The notes beneath the pieces are model-generated. The model did not search any database and was not told the DNA's origin. It saw nothing but the letters and a program-made list of their open reading frames with translations. The position numbers and the translations under genes were made by a program. Below are positions 52,312 to 59,026 of a DNA stretch of 59,026 bases, piece by piece. Position 1 is the stretch's first letter. Each line of letters begins with the position of its first letter. The DNA lies in the NCBI GenBank assembly GCA_964544635.1, contig CAZJCK010000013.1, forward strand, positions 1-59,026. The letters are read 5' to 3'. The DNA is from CAZJCK01 sp964544635 (GTDB lineage Bacteria; Zixibacteria; MSB-5A5; GN15; FEB-12).

Positions 52312-55152
52312 TTATTGCTGCGAGTACGGTCCGTCGAATGAACTGCCCATTCCCGGCCCATAGAGAATGGCATTCACGAACAGCTTGCGCGTGCCCCAGT
52401 AGTAAGCACGGGTATTCGGTTCTCCAAGGAACATGATGATCTGGCCGCGGCCAGACGATTCCCGCGTCAGGTAAGCGGTATTGGCCCAGCGGTGGCGTGC
52501 CTCCGGCCAGAGCAGGCCGGATAAGCGTACGTTGTCGCTGTCAGCAAAGCGACCAACTGTCGACACCGGCTCCCTGGCCAGGAAAGCATGGTTGGTGTAC
52601 AGCAGCACCGGAACGTCGTCCTTCATACCAAACGCCAGCCAGTGATCGGTATCGAGCTGGGCCCGGAGATGCACGCCGCGGGGCATGAACCGTCGCCGCC
52701 AGCGATCATACTCCTCATCGATGTTCTTCAACCCGGCGTCTTCAGCCGTTTCACCGTCAGGTTCGTCATCGACTCGATCCGGATAGTACAGCGCCATAGT
52801 ATCGACTGTCGGATCGAGCGCCTCGCGTTCGCGCTCGACTGCCACGGCATATTCATCCAGCTTTTCCAGGTTCTGGCGATAGAGTCGCACTTTTGAGAAG
52901 TTGCTGCTTGAATCGGCAGCCCAGACCGCGGCCGATCCAACCAGCACCAGGGTACCGCCGTTTTCGACAAACTCTTTGAGTATCTTCGCCCCGGACCGCC
53001 CCAACTGGCTGCCGAAACTGCCACCCCAGACATCGGGGACGACCAGGACGTTGTACGCCGACAGATCACCGCGCCATGACAGACCGTTTATCGAAATGAG
53101 AGAGTGCGGCAGTTCGAGTTCCCGGTCGATAGTATGCCAGAGCGCTCCGAACGACGTGTAATCAAGCGGGTTGCCGGTCAACACGGCGACATGCGGCCGC
53201 TGCAGCACCCGGAATGTCGGCGCGCCCAGGTAGGAGCCGCGGCTCGACTGACCACTCTGCACGCCGATAATCTCAACTCCCTCTTCGGTCGCGATGCGTT
53301 CGAGTATCTCCGGTAGATCGTCCGGGTTGCCGCGTCGCCGCAGCACCAGAGACCCGGCCTCATACTGGCGGCCACCGATGGCAAACGGTTTCTCCGAGGC
53401 ATGGATTGTCACCGGCTCGTCGTACAGTCGCGCCAGCGTGCGATAGGTACGTTCACCTTCATACGGCACGATGAAACCATAGCGGGCCGTGGGGTTGGAC
53501 AACCGGCCTTCCGATTCGGTCGGTCCGGTTACCGGCTCAGTCGTTACCGAATATGAACCGCGCGTTTCGTAGGCGTCGAGGTCCATTGCCAGAAGCATCG
53601 ACCATGACGATACCTCGTACATCCGCGTGCCACCCTCCTTCTCCAGTTCGCGGCGTTCTTCTTCGAGGAATTCCAGCTTGAGATGCGGGTCCAGTTCGAG
53701 AATCGCCCTGGCCAGGCGCCCGGTCGGCTGGGCGGTAGAGATGATCAGGGTTCCTTCCGAATACTCCTTGCGCGACGAGATTTCACCATAACGATCAGTC
53801 ACCTGCGAGGCCGTAAACGACTCGGTTGCCCGCTCGATGACAATACCCTGGCGCGTCAGGGCATCGATAAAGCGATTGAGTTTCAGTTCGTCACCGTCGG
53901 GAACCACGACGAAGCGAAGATTGGATTGACGCCCTTCACTCACGATTGATTGCCGCGTGTCCAGCCAGTCTTCAAGAATGGCTTCACGGTTGTCGTGCAG
54001 GGTGAAGAGGTTGGCGAGCGAGCCCGTGAACTGGTGGTTGATCGCCTCATGGTAGGTGAGCAGGTAGTTGTCCTGCTGCTTGACAAACTCGCCGTCAACC
54101 CCCGCCTGTTCATACAGGATGCCGACTGATCCCCAGAAGGTCGGCCAGGCCGAGCCGTAGCCGGGGAACCATTGCTCGTGCCACTCGCCGACATAATACG
54201 GCCACTGGCGCCGATCAAATGCGGCGGCCTGGTCACCGGCGAACACGTTCCACCATTTGCGCACCGTTTCCGGCGTGTTGTAGTTCACCGGCTCGCGCGG
54301 CGGCGTGAACAGGAAGGTGGCGTTGGAGCCCATCTCGTGAGCGTCGACCACCAGCAACGGGTGCCACTTCTTGATCGTCTCAACGCGACCCTTCGTTTCC
54401 GGCTGGCTGACAACAAACCAGTCGCGGTTGAGATCGAACAGGTAGTGGTTGCCGCGGCCGTACGGCCACACCCCGCTGTGCTGCTGCGAGAAACGGTCGT
54501 AGTTGGGGACGTGTGACTTGTACGTTTGCAGCATCGACAGGTAACGCTCGCGACCATCGGGGTTTTCCGACGGATCGATGATGATCACGAGGTTGTTGAT
54601 GAGGTCGAGTGTCCGTTGATCGGTGCCGGCGGCCAGCTGGTAGATCATCATGGCGGCGGCATCGACGCCGGAGATTTCATCGCCGTGAATCGAGTAGCCG
54701 AGCCAGGCAATTGGTACCGCGGCGGCGGCCAGCGAGTCGCGCCGGGCAGGAGATATCGACGGATCGGCGAGCGCCTCCATGGTTTCACGGATGGCGTCAA
54801 GACGGTTGATATTCTCGGGCGCCGAAAGGAAGACATTGTACAGTTGCCGCCCCTCGTGCGACTGGTAGTGCTTTTCGACTACCACACGGTCGGACAACTC
54901 GGCGACCTTCAGGATGTACCGTTCCAGTTCATGATAGCGCAGCGGCCACTTGCCGATCGGGTGCTGCATATACTCGTTGGGGTGCGGGATGGTCTCATCG
55001 TAGGTACCGTCGGGATAGAACGGCACGGTGTCGACATCGATATGCTTCGTATACGACGGGTGCATGCCGGCAAACGACGGCGCCGGCATGGCGCCGAACA
55101 ACAGTGTACACGCGATCAATGTCAACAGGGGATAAGGTTTACGAACCTGCAT
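52312..55152 (-). CDS. Secreted M14-family zinc carboxypeptidase with GATase-like C-terminus
   Basis: 946 residues. The ATG ending at 55152 is chosen because GGAGA lies six bases upstream and a clean signal peptide follows (PYPLLTLIACTLLFGAMPAP). Two earlier in-frame starts add up to ten residues. The zinc site reads GYSIHGDEISG (His156, Glu159) and VVDAHEMGSN (His272), with NPDGRERY and LFDLNRDWF between, as in M14 enzymes. Beyond residue ~600 a class I glutamine-amidotransferase-like domain is suggested (VLVVPDVWGGSFGSQLG; GTLVLVGSAAVWAAD). It is probably an extracytoplasmic peptidase. No partner is adjacent. Confidence 0.9.
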   Translation of the reverse strand: MQVRKPYPLLTLIACTLLFGAMPAPSFAGMHPSYTKHIDVDTVPFYPDGTYDETIPHPNEYMQHPIGKWPLRYHELERYILKVAELSDRVVVEKHYQSHEGRQLYNVFLSAPENINRLDAIRETMEALADPSISPARRDSLAAAAVPIAWLGYSIHGDEISGVDAAAMMIYQLAAGTDQRTLDLINNLVIIIDPSENPDGRERYLSMLQTYKSHVPNYDRFSQQHSGVWPYGRGNHYLFDLNRDWFVVSQPETKGRVETIKKWHPLLVVDAHEMGSNATFLFTPPREPVNYNTPETVRKWWNVFAGDQAAAFDRRQWPYYVGEWHEQWFPGYGSAWPTFWGSVGILYEQAGVDGEFVKQQDNYLLTYHEAINHQFTGSLANLFTLHDNREAILEDWLDTRQSIVSEGRQSNLRFVVVPDGDELKLNRFIDALTRQGIVIERATESFTASQVTDRYGEISSRKEYSEGTLIISTAQPTGRLARAILELDPHLKLEFLEEERRELEKEGGTRMYEVSSWSMLLAMDLDAYETRGSYSVTTEPVTGPTESEGRLSNPTARYGFIVPYEGERTYRTLARLYDEPVTIHASEKPFAIGGRQYEAGSLVLRRRGNPDDLPEILERIATEEGVEIIGVQSGQSSRGSYLGAPTFRVLQRPHVAVLTGNPLDYTSFGALWHTIDRELELPHSLISINGLSWRGDLSAYNVLVVPDVWGGSFGSQLGRSGAKILKEFVENGGTLVLVGSAAVWAADSSSNFSKVRLYRQNLEKLDEYAVAVEREREALDPTVDTMALYYPDRVDDEPDGETAEDAGLKNIDEEYDRWRRRFMPRGVHLRAQLDTDHWLAFGMKDDVPVLLYTNHAFLAREPVSTVGRFADSDNVRLSGLLWPEARHRWANTAYLTRESSGRGQIIMFLGEPNTRAYYWGTRKLFVNAILYGPGMGSSFDGPYSQQ

Positions 55153-55241
55153 CTGCAATCTCCTCATGTGTATCCGGATCAATCTCTGGATGAATTAACG
55201 CGGGAGATGCCGGGTTGTAAAGTGGTTTGCTGGGAGGAGGC

Positions 55242-56330
55242 TTACTCGGGCGTGTCCAGGTCGGGGACCGGATCGTCCTCGTCGGAGTGCAGCCGCAGTT
55301 CGAAGATTTTGAGCATGGTGAGGAAGATGGCGGCAATCAGTGGTCCGAGCACGATACCGAGCAGGCCGAACAGGGCGATGCCACCCAGGATCGTGAAGAA
55401 CAGCATGAGCGGGTGCATTTCGGTACGCCCGGAAATGAGGTACGGTCGCAGCCAATTATCGAATTGGCTGATCACCAGGGTGCCGACGGCAATGACCACA
55501 ATTCCCTTGATATACGAGCCGCCGAGCATGAGGACGATGCCGGCCGGGATATACACGAGGAAGGCGCCCACGACCGGAATGATCGACAAGAAGCCCATGA
55601 GTGCGCCCCAGAAGACGGCCGACGGTATGCCGACGGAGGCGAAGAGAACGCCGCCCATGATCCCCTGTACCAGCGCCACGACAATGCCGCCGTACATTGT
55701 TGCCTGGATCACGTCGCGCAGCAGTTTGAACGTCTTCTCGACCTGGTCGGGCGGCAGCGGCATCAAGCGCTTGGCATGGTGGATCACCGACTGACCGTCT
55801 TTGAAAAAATAGTACATCGTGAAAATCATCAGGCCGAAATAGAATACGACCCGGGTGCCGTTGGCGATAATGTTACTGGTCTGGCTGAAGATCACCGAGC
55901 TGACCCGGTCGATCGCCTCCTTGACCATCTGGTCGGGGTCGATTTTCGATATGTCGTAGTATTTTGCAAGTCGTTGTTTGGCGGCATCGAGCCACGGGAA
56001 GTCGAACATCAGGTAGCTGTCGAGTTCGCCGGAGCGATACATCTCGTTGACCACCGCTACGGCATCGGCTGCTTCGTTGACCAGCGAAGCAAACAAATAG
56101 GTGATCGGGCCGATGATCACCACGACGATCAAGAGGCACATCAGGATCGAGGCCAGGGTGCGGGAGCGGACTCTCTTGTGCAGCCGTTCGTAGAGCGGGA
56201 AGAACAGGATCGCGAACACGGCGGCCCAGATGAGGGGGGCGGTGAACGGTACGATCAGCTGGTAGAAAAGATAGAATACGCCCGCCGTAATTGCGAAAAA
56301 GAGAGCTATGAGCAGGTATTCACGTTTCAT
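55242..56330 (-). CDS. AI-2E family transporter (PerM-type permease)
   Basis: 362 residues; the ATG ending at 56330 is preferred over an upstream in-frame start at 56378 because the first helix then begins properly (KREYLLIALFFAITAGVFY). About eight membrane helices; the family motif region is MGFLSIIPVVGAFLVYIPAG and LRPYLISGRTEMHPLMLFF, with a final LGIVLGPLIAAIFLTML. Members export diverse small molecules or ions (Na+/H+, AI-2); the substrate here is unknown. The gene runs in the same direction as the M14 peptidase, 90 bases upstream of it. Confidence 0.9.
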   Translation of the reverse strand: MKREYLLIALFFAITAGVFYLFYQLIVPFTAPLIWAAVFAILFFPLYERLHKRVRSRTLASILMCLLIVVVIIGPITYLFASLVNEAADAVAVVNEMYRSGELDSYLMFDFPWLDAAKQRLAKYYDISKIDPDQMVKEAIDRVSSVIFSQTSNIIANGTRVVFYFGLMIFTMYYFFKDGQSVIHHAKRLMPLPPDQVEKTFKLLRDVIQATMYGGIVVALVQGIMGGVLFASVGIPSAVFWGALMGFLSIIPVVGAFLVYIPAGIVLMLGGSYIKGIVVIAVGTLVISQFDNWLRPYLISGRTEMHPLMLFFTILGGIALFGLLGIVLGPLIAAIFLTMLKIFELRLHSDEDDPVPDLDTPE

Positions 56331-56731
56331 GAGACAATTTTTTCCGGGCTTCGATCTTATGCAATCTATCGGCAGCAAGCGGGTGCGGCAACGGAAATTT
56401 CTTCGGGGGCAGTCAACGGTGTTTTCCGTCGACCCCAGTGACGGCCAGTGAACCCGTTGTTGAGCAATGGCTTACGCCGCACCGGCAGAGCCTCGCGGCG
56501 GGGCCGGCGGGTTTGATTGCTCGAGTCATCCGAAAAGCCACCGGCAGCCCGCCGGAAAATCGCTACCGGGCACCTCCGGGATAACCACTCAAAAGTTAAC
56601 CTCATGCGGTCAAGAATTTTAGAAAAAAGTCGATGAAAAAGTTAGAAAAAATAAAGGCTAAAAAAACAGTGCGCTCGGGTTGGACCAAGATTCGGGCACA
56701 CAATCTCACCTGCTCAAACAAGGAGTATGTA
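56331..56731 (+). other. Gene-free divergent region with a cluster of A-tracts
   Basis: About 400 bases separate the AI-2E gene from the Myb/SANT-like gene. Four A-runs lie close together: 56623-56628, 56636-56640, 56646-56651 and 56660-56666, at centre spacings of about 10-15 bases. This may be a bent promoter region. A frame extending the next gene to 56633 runs through it but has no ribosome site. Confidence 0.5.
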
Positions 56732-57160
56732 ATGGCTACACGCAGAACCAAATCCACCCGTCGCGCTGCCGGTCGCCGCACGACCACCCGTCGCGCCACC
56801 ACCCGTCGCACCACCACTCGCAGCAAAGTGCAGCGTCCGTGGAGCCGCGAAGAAATGGCGTTCATGCGCAAGTTCTATCGTCGTTATGAAACGTCGTGGA
56901 TCGCGAAGCAGCTCGGCCGTACGGTCTACAGCGTTCGCTACAAAGCGGTGGATATGAATCTGAAGAAAGCCAATCCGTCGGTCTGGCGTGGAAACACCGG
57001 TTCGGCCAATGCTTTCAGCAAGACCGCCAAGGGTCGCAAGCCCGCCGCGCGTCGTACCGCCAAGCGTCGCACCAGCTCGACCAAGAGCTATCGTGCCACG
57101 CAGCGCAACACCCGCAAGGGTCGTCGCACGACCGGTCGCAAGACTCGTCGTACCCGCTAA
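56732..57160 (+). CDS. Small basic chromatin-like protein: Myb/SANT-like core with Arg/Thr/Lys tails
   Basis: 142 residues from 56732 with AAGGAG upstream. Residues 1-35 are almost only Arg, Thr, Ala and Lys (RRTTTRRATTRRTTTRSK). Residues 36-85 form a compact helical module: PWSREEMAFMRKFYRRYETS, WIAKQLGRTVYSVRYKAVDM; this is the Myb/SANT-like pattern of small bacterial DNA-binding domains (W ... IAKQLGRT ... VRYKA). Residues 86-142 are again a basic tail (KGRKPAARRTAKRRTSSTKS). Its tails resemble histone H1/HU-tail proteins, so nucleoid compaction is likely. No enzymatic motif is seen. Tandem terminators follow. Confidence 0.8.
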   Translation: MATRRTKSTRRAAGRRTTTRRATTRRTTTRSKVQRPWSREEMAFMRKFYRRYETSWIAKQLGRTVYSVRYKAVDMNLKKANPSVWRGNTGSANAFSKTAKGRKPAARRTAKRRTSSTKSYRATQRNTRKGRRTTGRKTRRTR

Positions 57161-57171
57161 ATAGGACTTAA

Positions 57172-57194
57172 AGCACAGCCTGGCTGTGCTGTTT
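57172..57194 (+). terminator. Terminator directly after the Myb/SANT-like gene
   Basis: AGCACAG pairs with CTGTGCT across a five-base loop (CCTGG), then GTTTTGTTT. Confidence 0.8.
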
Positions 57195-57200
57195 TGTTTA

Positions 57201-57234
57201 ACCCGCCGCTGGTCCACCACGGCGGGTTCTTCTT
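57201..57234 (+). terminator. Second, tandem terminator
   Basis: ACCCGCCG (57201-57208) pairs with CGGCGGGT (57220-57227), followed by TCTTCTTT. Two terminators in series suggest strong expression upstream. The remaining ~200 bases up to 57437 hold no other evident feature. Confidence 0.7.
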
Positions 57235-57437
57235 TGGGGGGATATATCAGTGCGGAACGCTGCAAACGACCGTCACAGATTCGGGAGTCGGTGACGAATA
57301 GACTCCGGCACCGACTCCGGTCGTCGGATTCTGTTTTAGCCTGTCGAAAGAAGCCCCGCTCAGCCCGCTCGTTGATGCCCCGCTTGGTGTCTGGTGTTGA
57401 GCTAACGGACTTTTTAGTACTTAACTGGCCCCCGACT

Positions 57438-59026
57438 TTACGGACATTGTACCGGCGGAGCGCCGCCCGCAAAGAGGAAGTCGACAATTACGGCCAGGTC
57501 GATTGGAGTAGGCCTGACTCCATCTCCATCCATGTCGGTTTCGTCAGCGCACGGCGCCGGTGGCCCACCGCTGTACAGATTGTCCTGCAAATATGACAGG
57601 TCGAGCGGGTCGGCATCAGTCCCATCACCGTTGCAGTCGCCCGTCTGGCCGATGCAGCATGAGACCAACTCACCGTGTTCGTACCAAATGTCAGCCATAG
57701 CTTGGTGATGGCCGAAACTGGGAAACTGGAACCACGCATTCCGGAATTCTCCCATATTATCCGGGGGCGATCCGCCAACTTCTCTGAGGTGCAAGACCTC
57801 GATGATCTCATCATGTCCGAGAGATAACGTGTCGCCAATACCGTCGGGATTATAGACATTTTTCGAGCCATAAATCGTGCTATCGGAGCTGTAATCATCG
57901 TCGACACTGTCAAAAATATCCCAGAAGATGCCAGCAACGGCCGCTTCACATCCTGTACCTAAGTTGTTTGCGCTCCCATCGACAATAGAGCCAACTCCAA
58001 ACTCTCCGTTTTCGGAATCAGTCCAGAACGTATCGGTGAATGCGGGACCACAATTCTCAGTGCGAGGATCACTGGATATTATGTTGGCAAAAAACGTTGA
58101 GAATCCCTCAGACGCTGCAAGTAGCTCCCCCGAATCTTCCCACCAGGAGTGTTCCCCTCCAGGGCTCGCGTCAAAAAAACCAACATAGTATTCAATTGCG
58201 TGAGCATATTCATGGTCGATGACGCCCGCATCCCAGTAGTCAGGCCAAAATCTGGAAGCATTTTGCGATCCTTCAATGTGAATGTCATACCCGCTCTGGT
58301 GCGAGGATTCACTCAATTCATCCAGATCGACATTCAATCCTGCTGGCGCCGCACCGCCGAAATCCAGAGTCCACCTATCGTATACATACAGCAACCGATC
58401 TGCCACAAAAAAGAAAGGACTCTCTGCAGAATCAGCCACTATAGACTTGTTGAAGCTGCCAATCGGGTGATCCTCCATCACTGGAGTTCGTACTTCAAAA
58501 GGAGTTCCCCCCTCGATGGCGCTTACGTCTGCGACATAGTTGCTGGATTTTAGTATGAAGTAGAGATCAGGCAGATTATCAAAGGTCTCATAAAAGAACG
58601 GGAAGAAACCGTCACTGGACGTAAATCCAGACTGGATCAATCGGTCGAAGAATAACCTATCCTCCCACCACTCAATTACGCACTCTCGAATAGGCTCAAA
58701 CGTAGTAGTGGGTGGTCGAATGTCACGATACCTGCCCACGCCCGAATATTGGATCGCGCTTGATACAGTAAAACAATGTGGCCCATCCCAATCCGGGTAC
58801 ATTGGATATCCATCGCTCTTGACCCATTGCCAGGGAGTTGAAGTGCCGAACCAACTGCTGTCGAGGCAGATTGTTTTTCCATCATAAGCTGCCGGGATTG
58901 GGCCGATTGTAATAGACAATGCGATTTCCTGGAAGCCGGGTGGAAACCCGCCCCCAAGGTCATTACCTATTCCAAGAAAGCCGACAGTGTCAGCTCCTAT
59001 ACCATCAAGCGTGTTGAGATAGTACC
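57438..59026 (-). CDS. Secreted gluzincin-type metalloprotease with dockerin-like tail, 5' end outside the window
   Basis: The frame is open to the right edge, so the N-terminus and signal peptide are missing; 529 codons are visible. An apparent TTG start at 58919 is internal, because coding sequence (LDGIGADTVGFLGIGN) continues above it. The zinc motif HEYAH (around 58199-58213) in VIDHEYAHAIEYYVGF is followed by a downstream Glu in ASEGFSTFFAN, the pattern of gluzincins such as fungalysin (M36). The C-terminus has two dockerin-like repeats (GDCNGDGTDADPLDLS and TDMDGDGVRPTPIDLA with DFLFAGG). The product is probably an extracellular protease. The gene converges on the Myb/SANT-like gene. 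Confidence 0.88.
   Translation of the reverse strand, partial: YYLNTLDGIGADTVGFLGIGNDLGGGFPPGFQEIALSITIGPIPAAYDGKTICLDSSWFGTSTPWQWVKSDGYPMYPDWDGPHCFTVSSAIQYSGVGRYRDIRPPTTTFEPIRECVIEWWEDRLFFDRLIQSGFTSSDGFFPFFYETFDNLPDLYFILKSSNYVADVSAIEGGTPFEVRTPVMEDHPIGSFNKSIVADSAESPFFFVADRLLYVYDRWTLDFGGAAPAGLNVDLDELSESSHQSGYDIHIEGSQNASRFWPDYWDAGVIDHEYAHAIEYYVGFFDASPGGEHSWWEDSGELLAASEGFSTFFANIISSDPRTENCGPAFTDTFWTDSENGEFGVGSIVDGSANNLGTGCEAAVAGIFWDIFDSVDDDYSSDSTIYGSKNVYNPDGIGDTLSLGHDEIIEVLHLREVGGSPPDNMGEFRNAWFQFPSFGHHQAMADIWYEHGELVSCCIGQTGDCNGDGTDADPLDLSYLQDNLYSGGPPAPCADETDMDGDGVRPTPIDLAVIVDFLFAGGAPPVQCP

Noticed and set aside
54526..56441. Long plus-strand frames (54526-55794 and 55227-56441) across the M14 peptidase and AI-2E genes
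   Set aside because: Both are shadows of minus-strand genes with clear domains and signal peptides or helices.
56633..56731. Longer start for the Myb/SANT-like protein at 56633
   Set aside because: No ribosome site precedes it, while AAGGAG precedes the ATG at 56732; the extra residues fall in the A-tract region.
1..59026. CRISPR arrays, insertion sequences, prophage genes, tRNA and rRNA genes
   Set aside because: No regularly spaced repeats, transposase or integrase motifs, and no cloverleaf or rRNA-like segments were seen in the intergenic regions on reading; small non-coding RNAs cannot be excluded by eye.

Overview
The window looks like a chromosomal segment from a Gram-negative, respiring bacterium of the FCB superphylum, most like candidate division Zixibacteria. 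Three secreted proteins end in paired dockerin-like repeats (xDPIDLxxLVDFLFSGG), and another ends in a Por-secretion/FlgD-like tail (QNYPNPFNPSTTIEFSLP). There are TonB-receptor, SusC-like carboxypeptidase-regulatory, LemA/DUF2207 and GldA/GldG-like genes, and G+C is fairly high. The lineage call is inference from domain style. I see no tRNA, rRNA, CRISPR array, insertion sequence or phage gene.

Layout. 1-6.9 kb: a PAS-LuxR regulator (cut by the left edge), a secreted LVIVD-repeat protein, a LemA/DUF2207 pair and two STAS-type small proteins. 6.9-7.6 kb: an AhpC/Prx1 peroxiredoxin whose peroxidatic cysteine codon is UGA, followed at once by a hairpin with a GGUC tetraloop; I read this as a selenoprotein. 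7.7-10.6 kb: a Fur-type operator and promoter, a His-rich small protein and a TonB-dependent receptor. 10.9-15.4 kb: a 1472-residue secreted protein with propeller-like repeats and a papain-like Cys/His region. 15.5-16.5 kb: a periplasmic PepSY-like protein. 16.8-25.4 kb: a complete cbb3 oxidase operon (ccoI-ccoS-ccoNO-ccoQ-ccoP-ccoG-ccoH-SafE-like) behind a CRP/FNR-type palindrome. 25.3-28 kb: DUF1858 protein, MsrA and glucose-6-phosphate isomerase. 28.2-32.5 kb: an efflux adaptor with two MacB-like permeases but no ATPase, and a coiled-coil lipoprotein.

32.7-39.9 kb is the least conventional block: a stand-alone nucleotidyltransferase broken by a +1 frameshift, glutamate dehydrogenase, and two translationally coupled proteins built on the pyruvate-phosphate-dikinase ATP-grasp domain. 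The second of these has an N-terminal GAF-like domain and a C-terminal copy of the same nucleotidyltransferase. 39.9-42.2 kb (minus strand): CDP-alcohol phosphatidyltransferase, HAD-IB phosphatase and metallophosphoesterase. 42.6-49.5 kb: an M43-type metalloprotease and a GldA/GldFG/DUF4340 ABC operon. 49.6-56.3 kb: a lipoprotein, a YfbK-like VWA protein, an M14 carboxypeptidase and an AI-2E-family permease. 56.7-59 kb: a small chromatin-like protein with a Myb/SANT-like core between Arg/Thr/Lys tails, and a gluzincin-type protease cut by the right edge.

How it works together. Respiration and redox defence are prominent: a microaerobic cbb3 oxidase, a selenocysteine peroxiredoxin and an exported MsrA. 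The rest is largely cell-surface biology: secreted proteases with dockerin-like tails, metal uptake and envelope ABC systems. Three candidate promoters share the same -10 hexamer, TATGTT.
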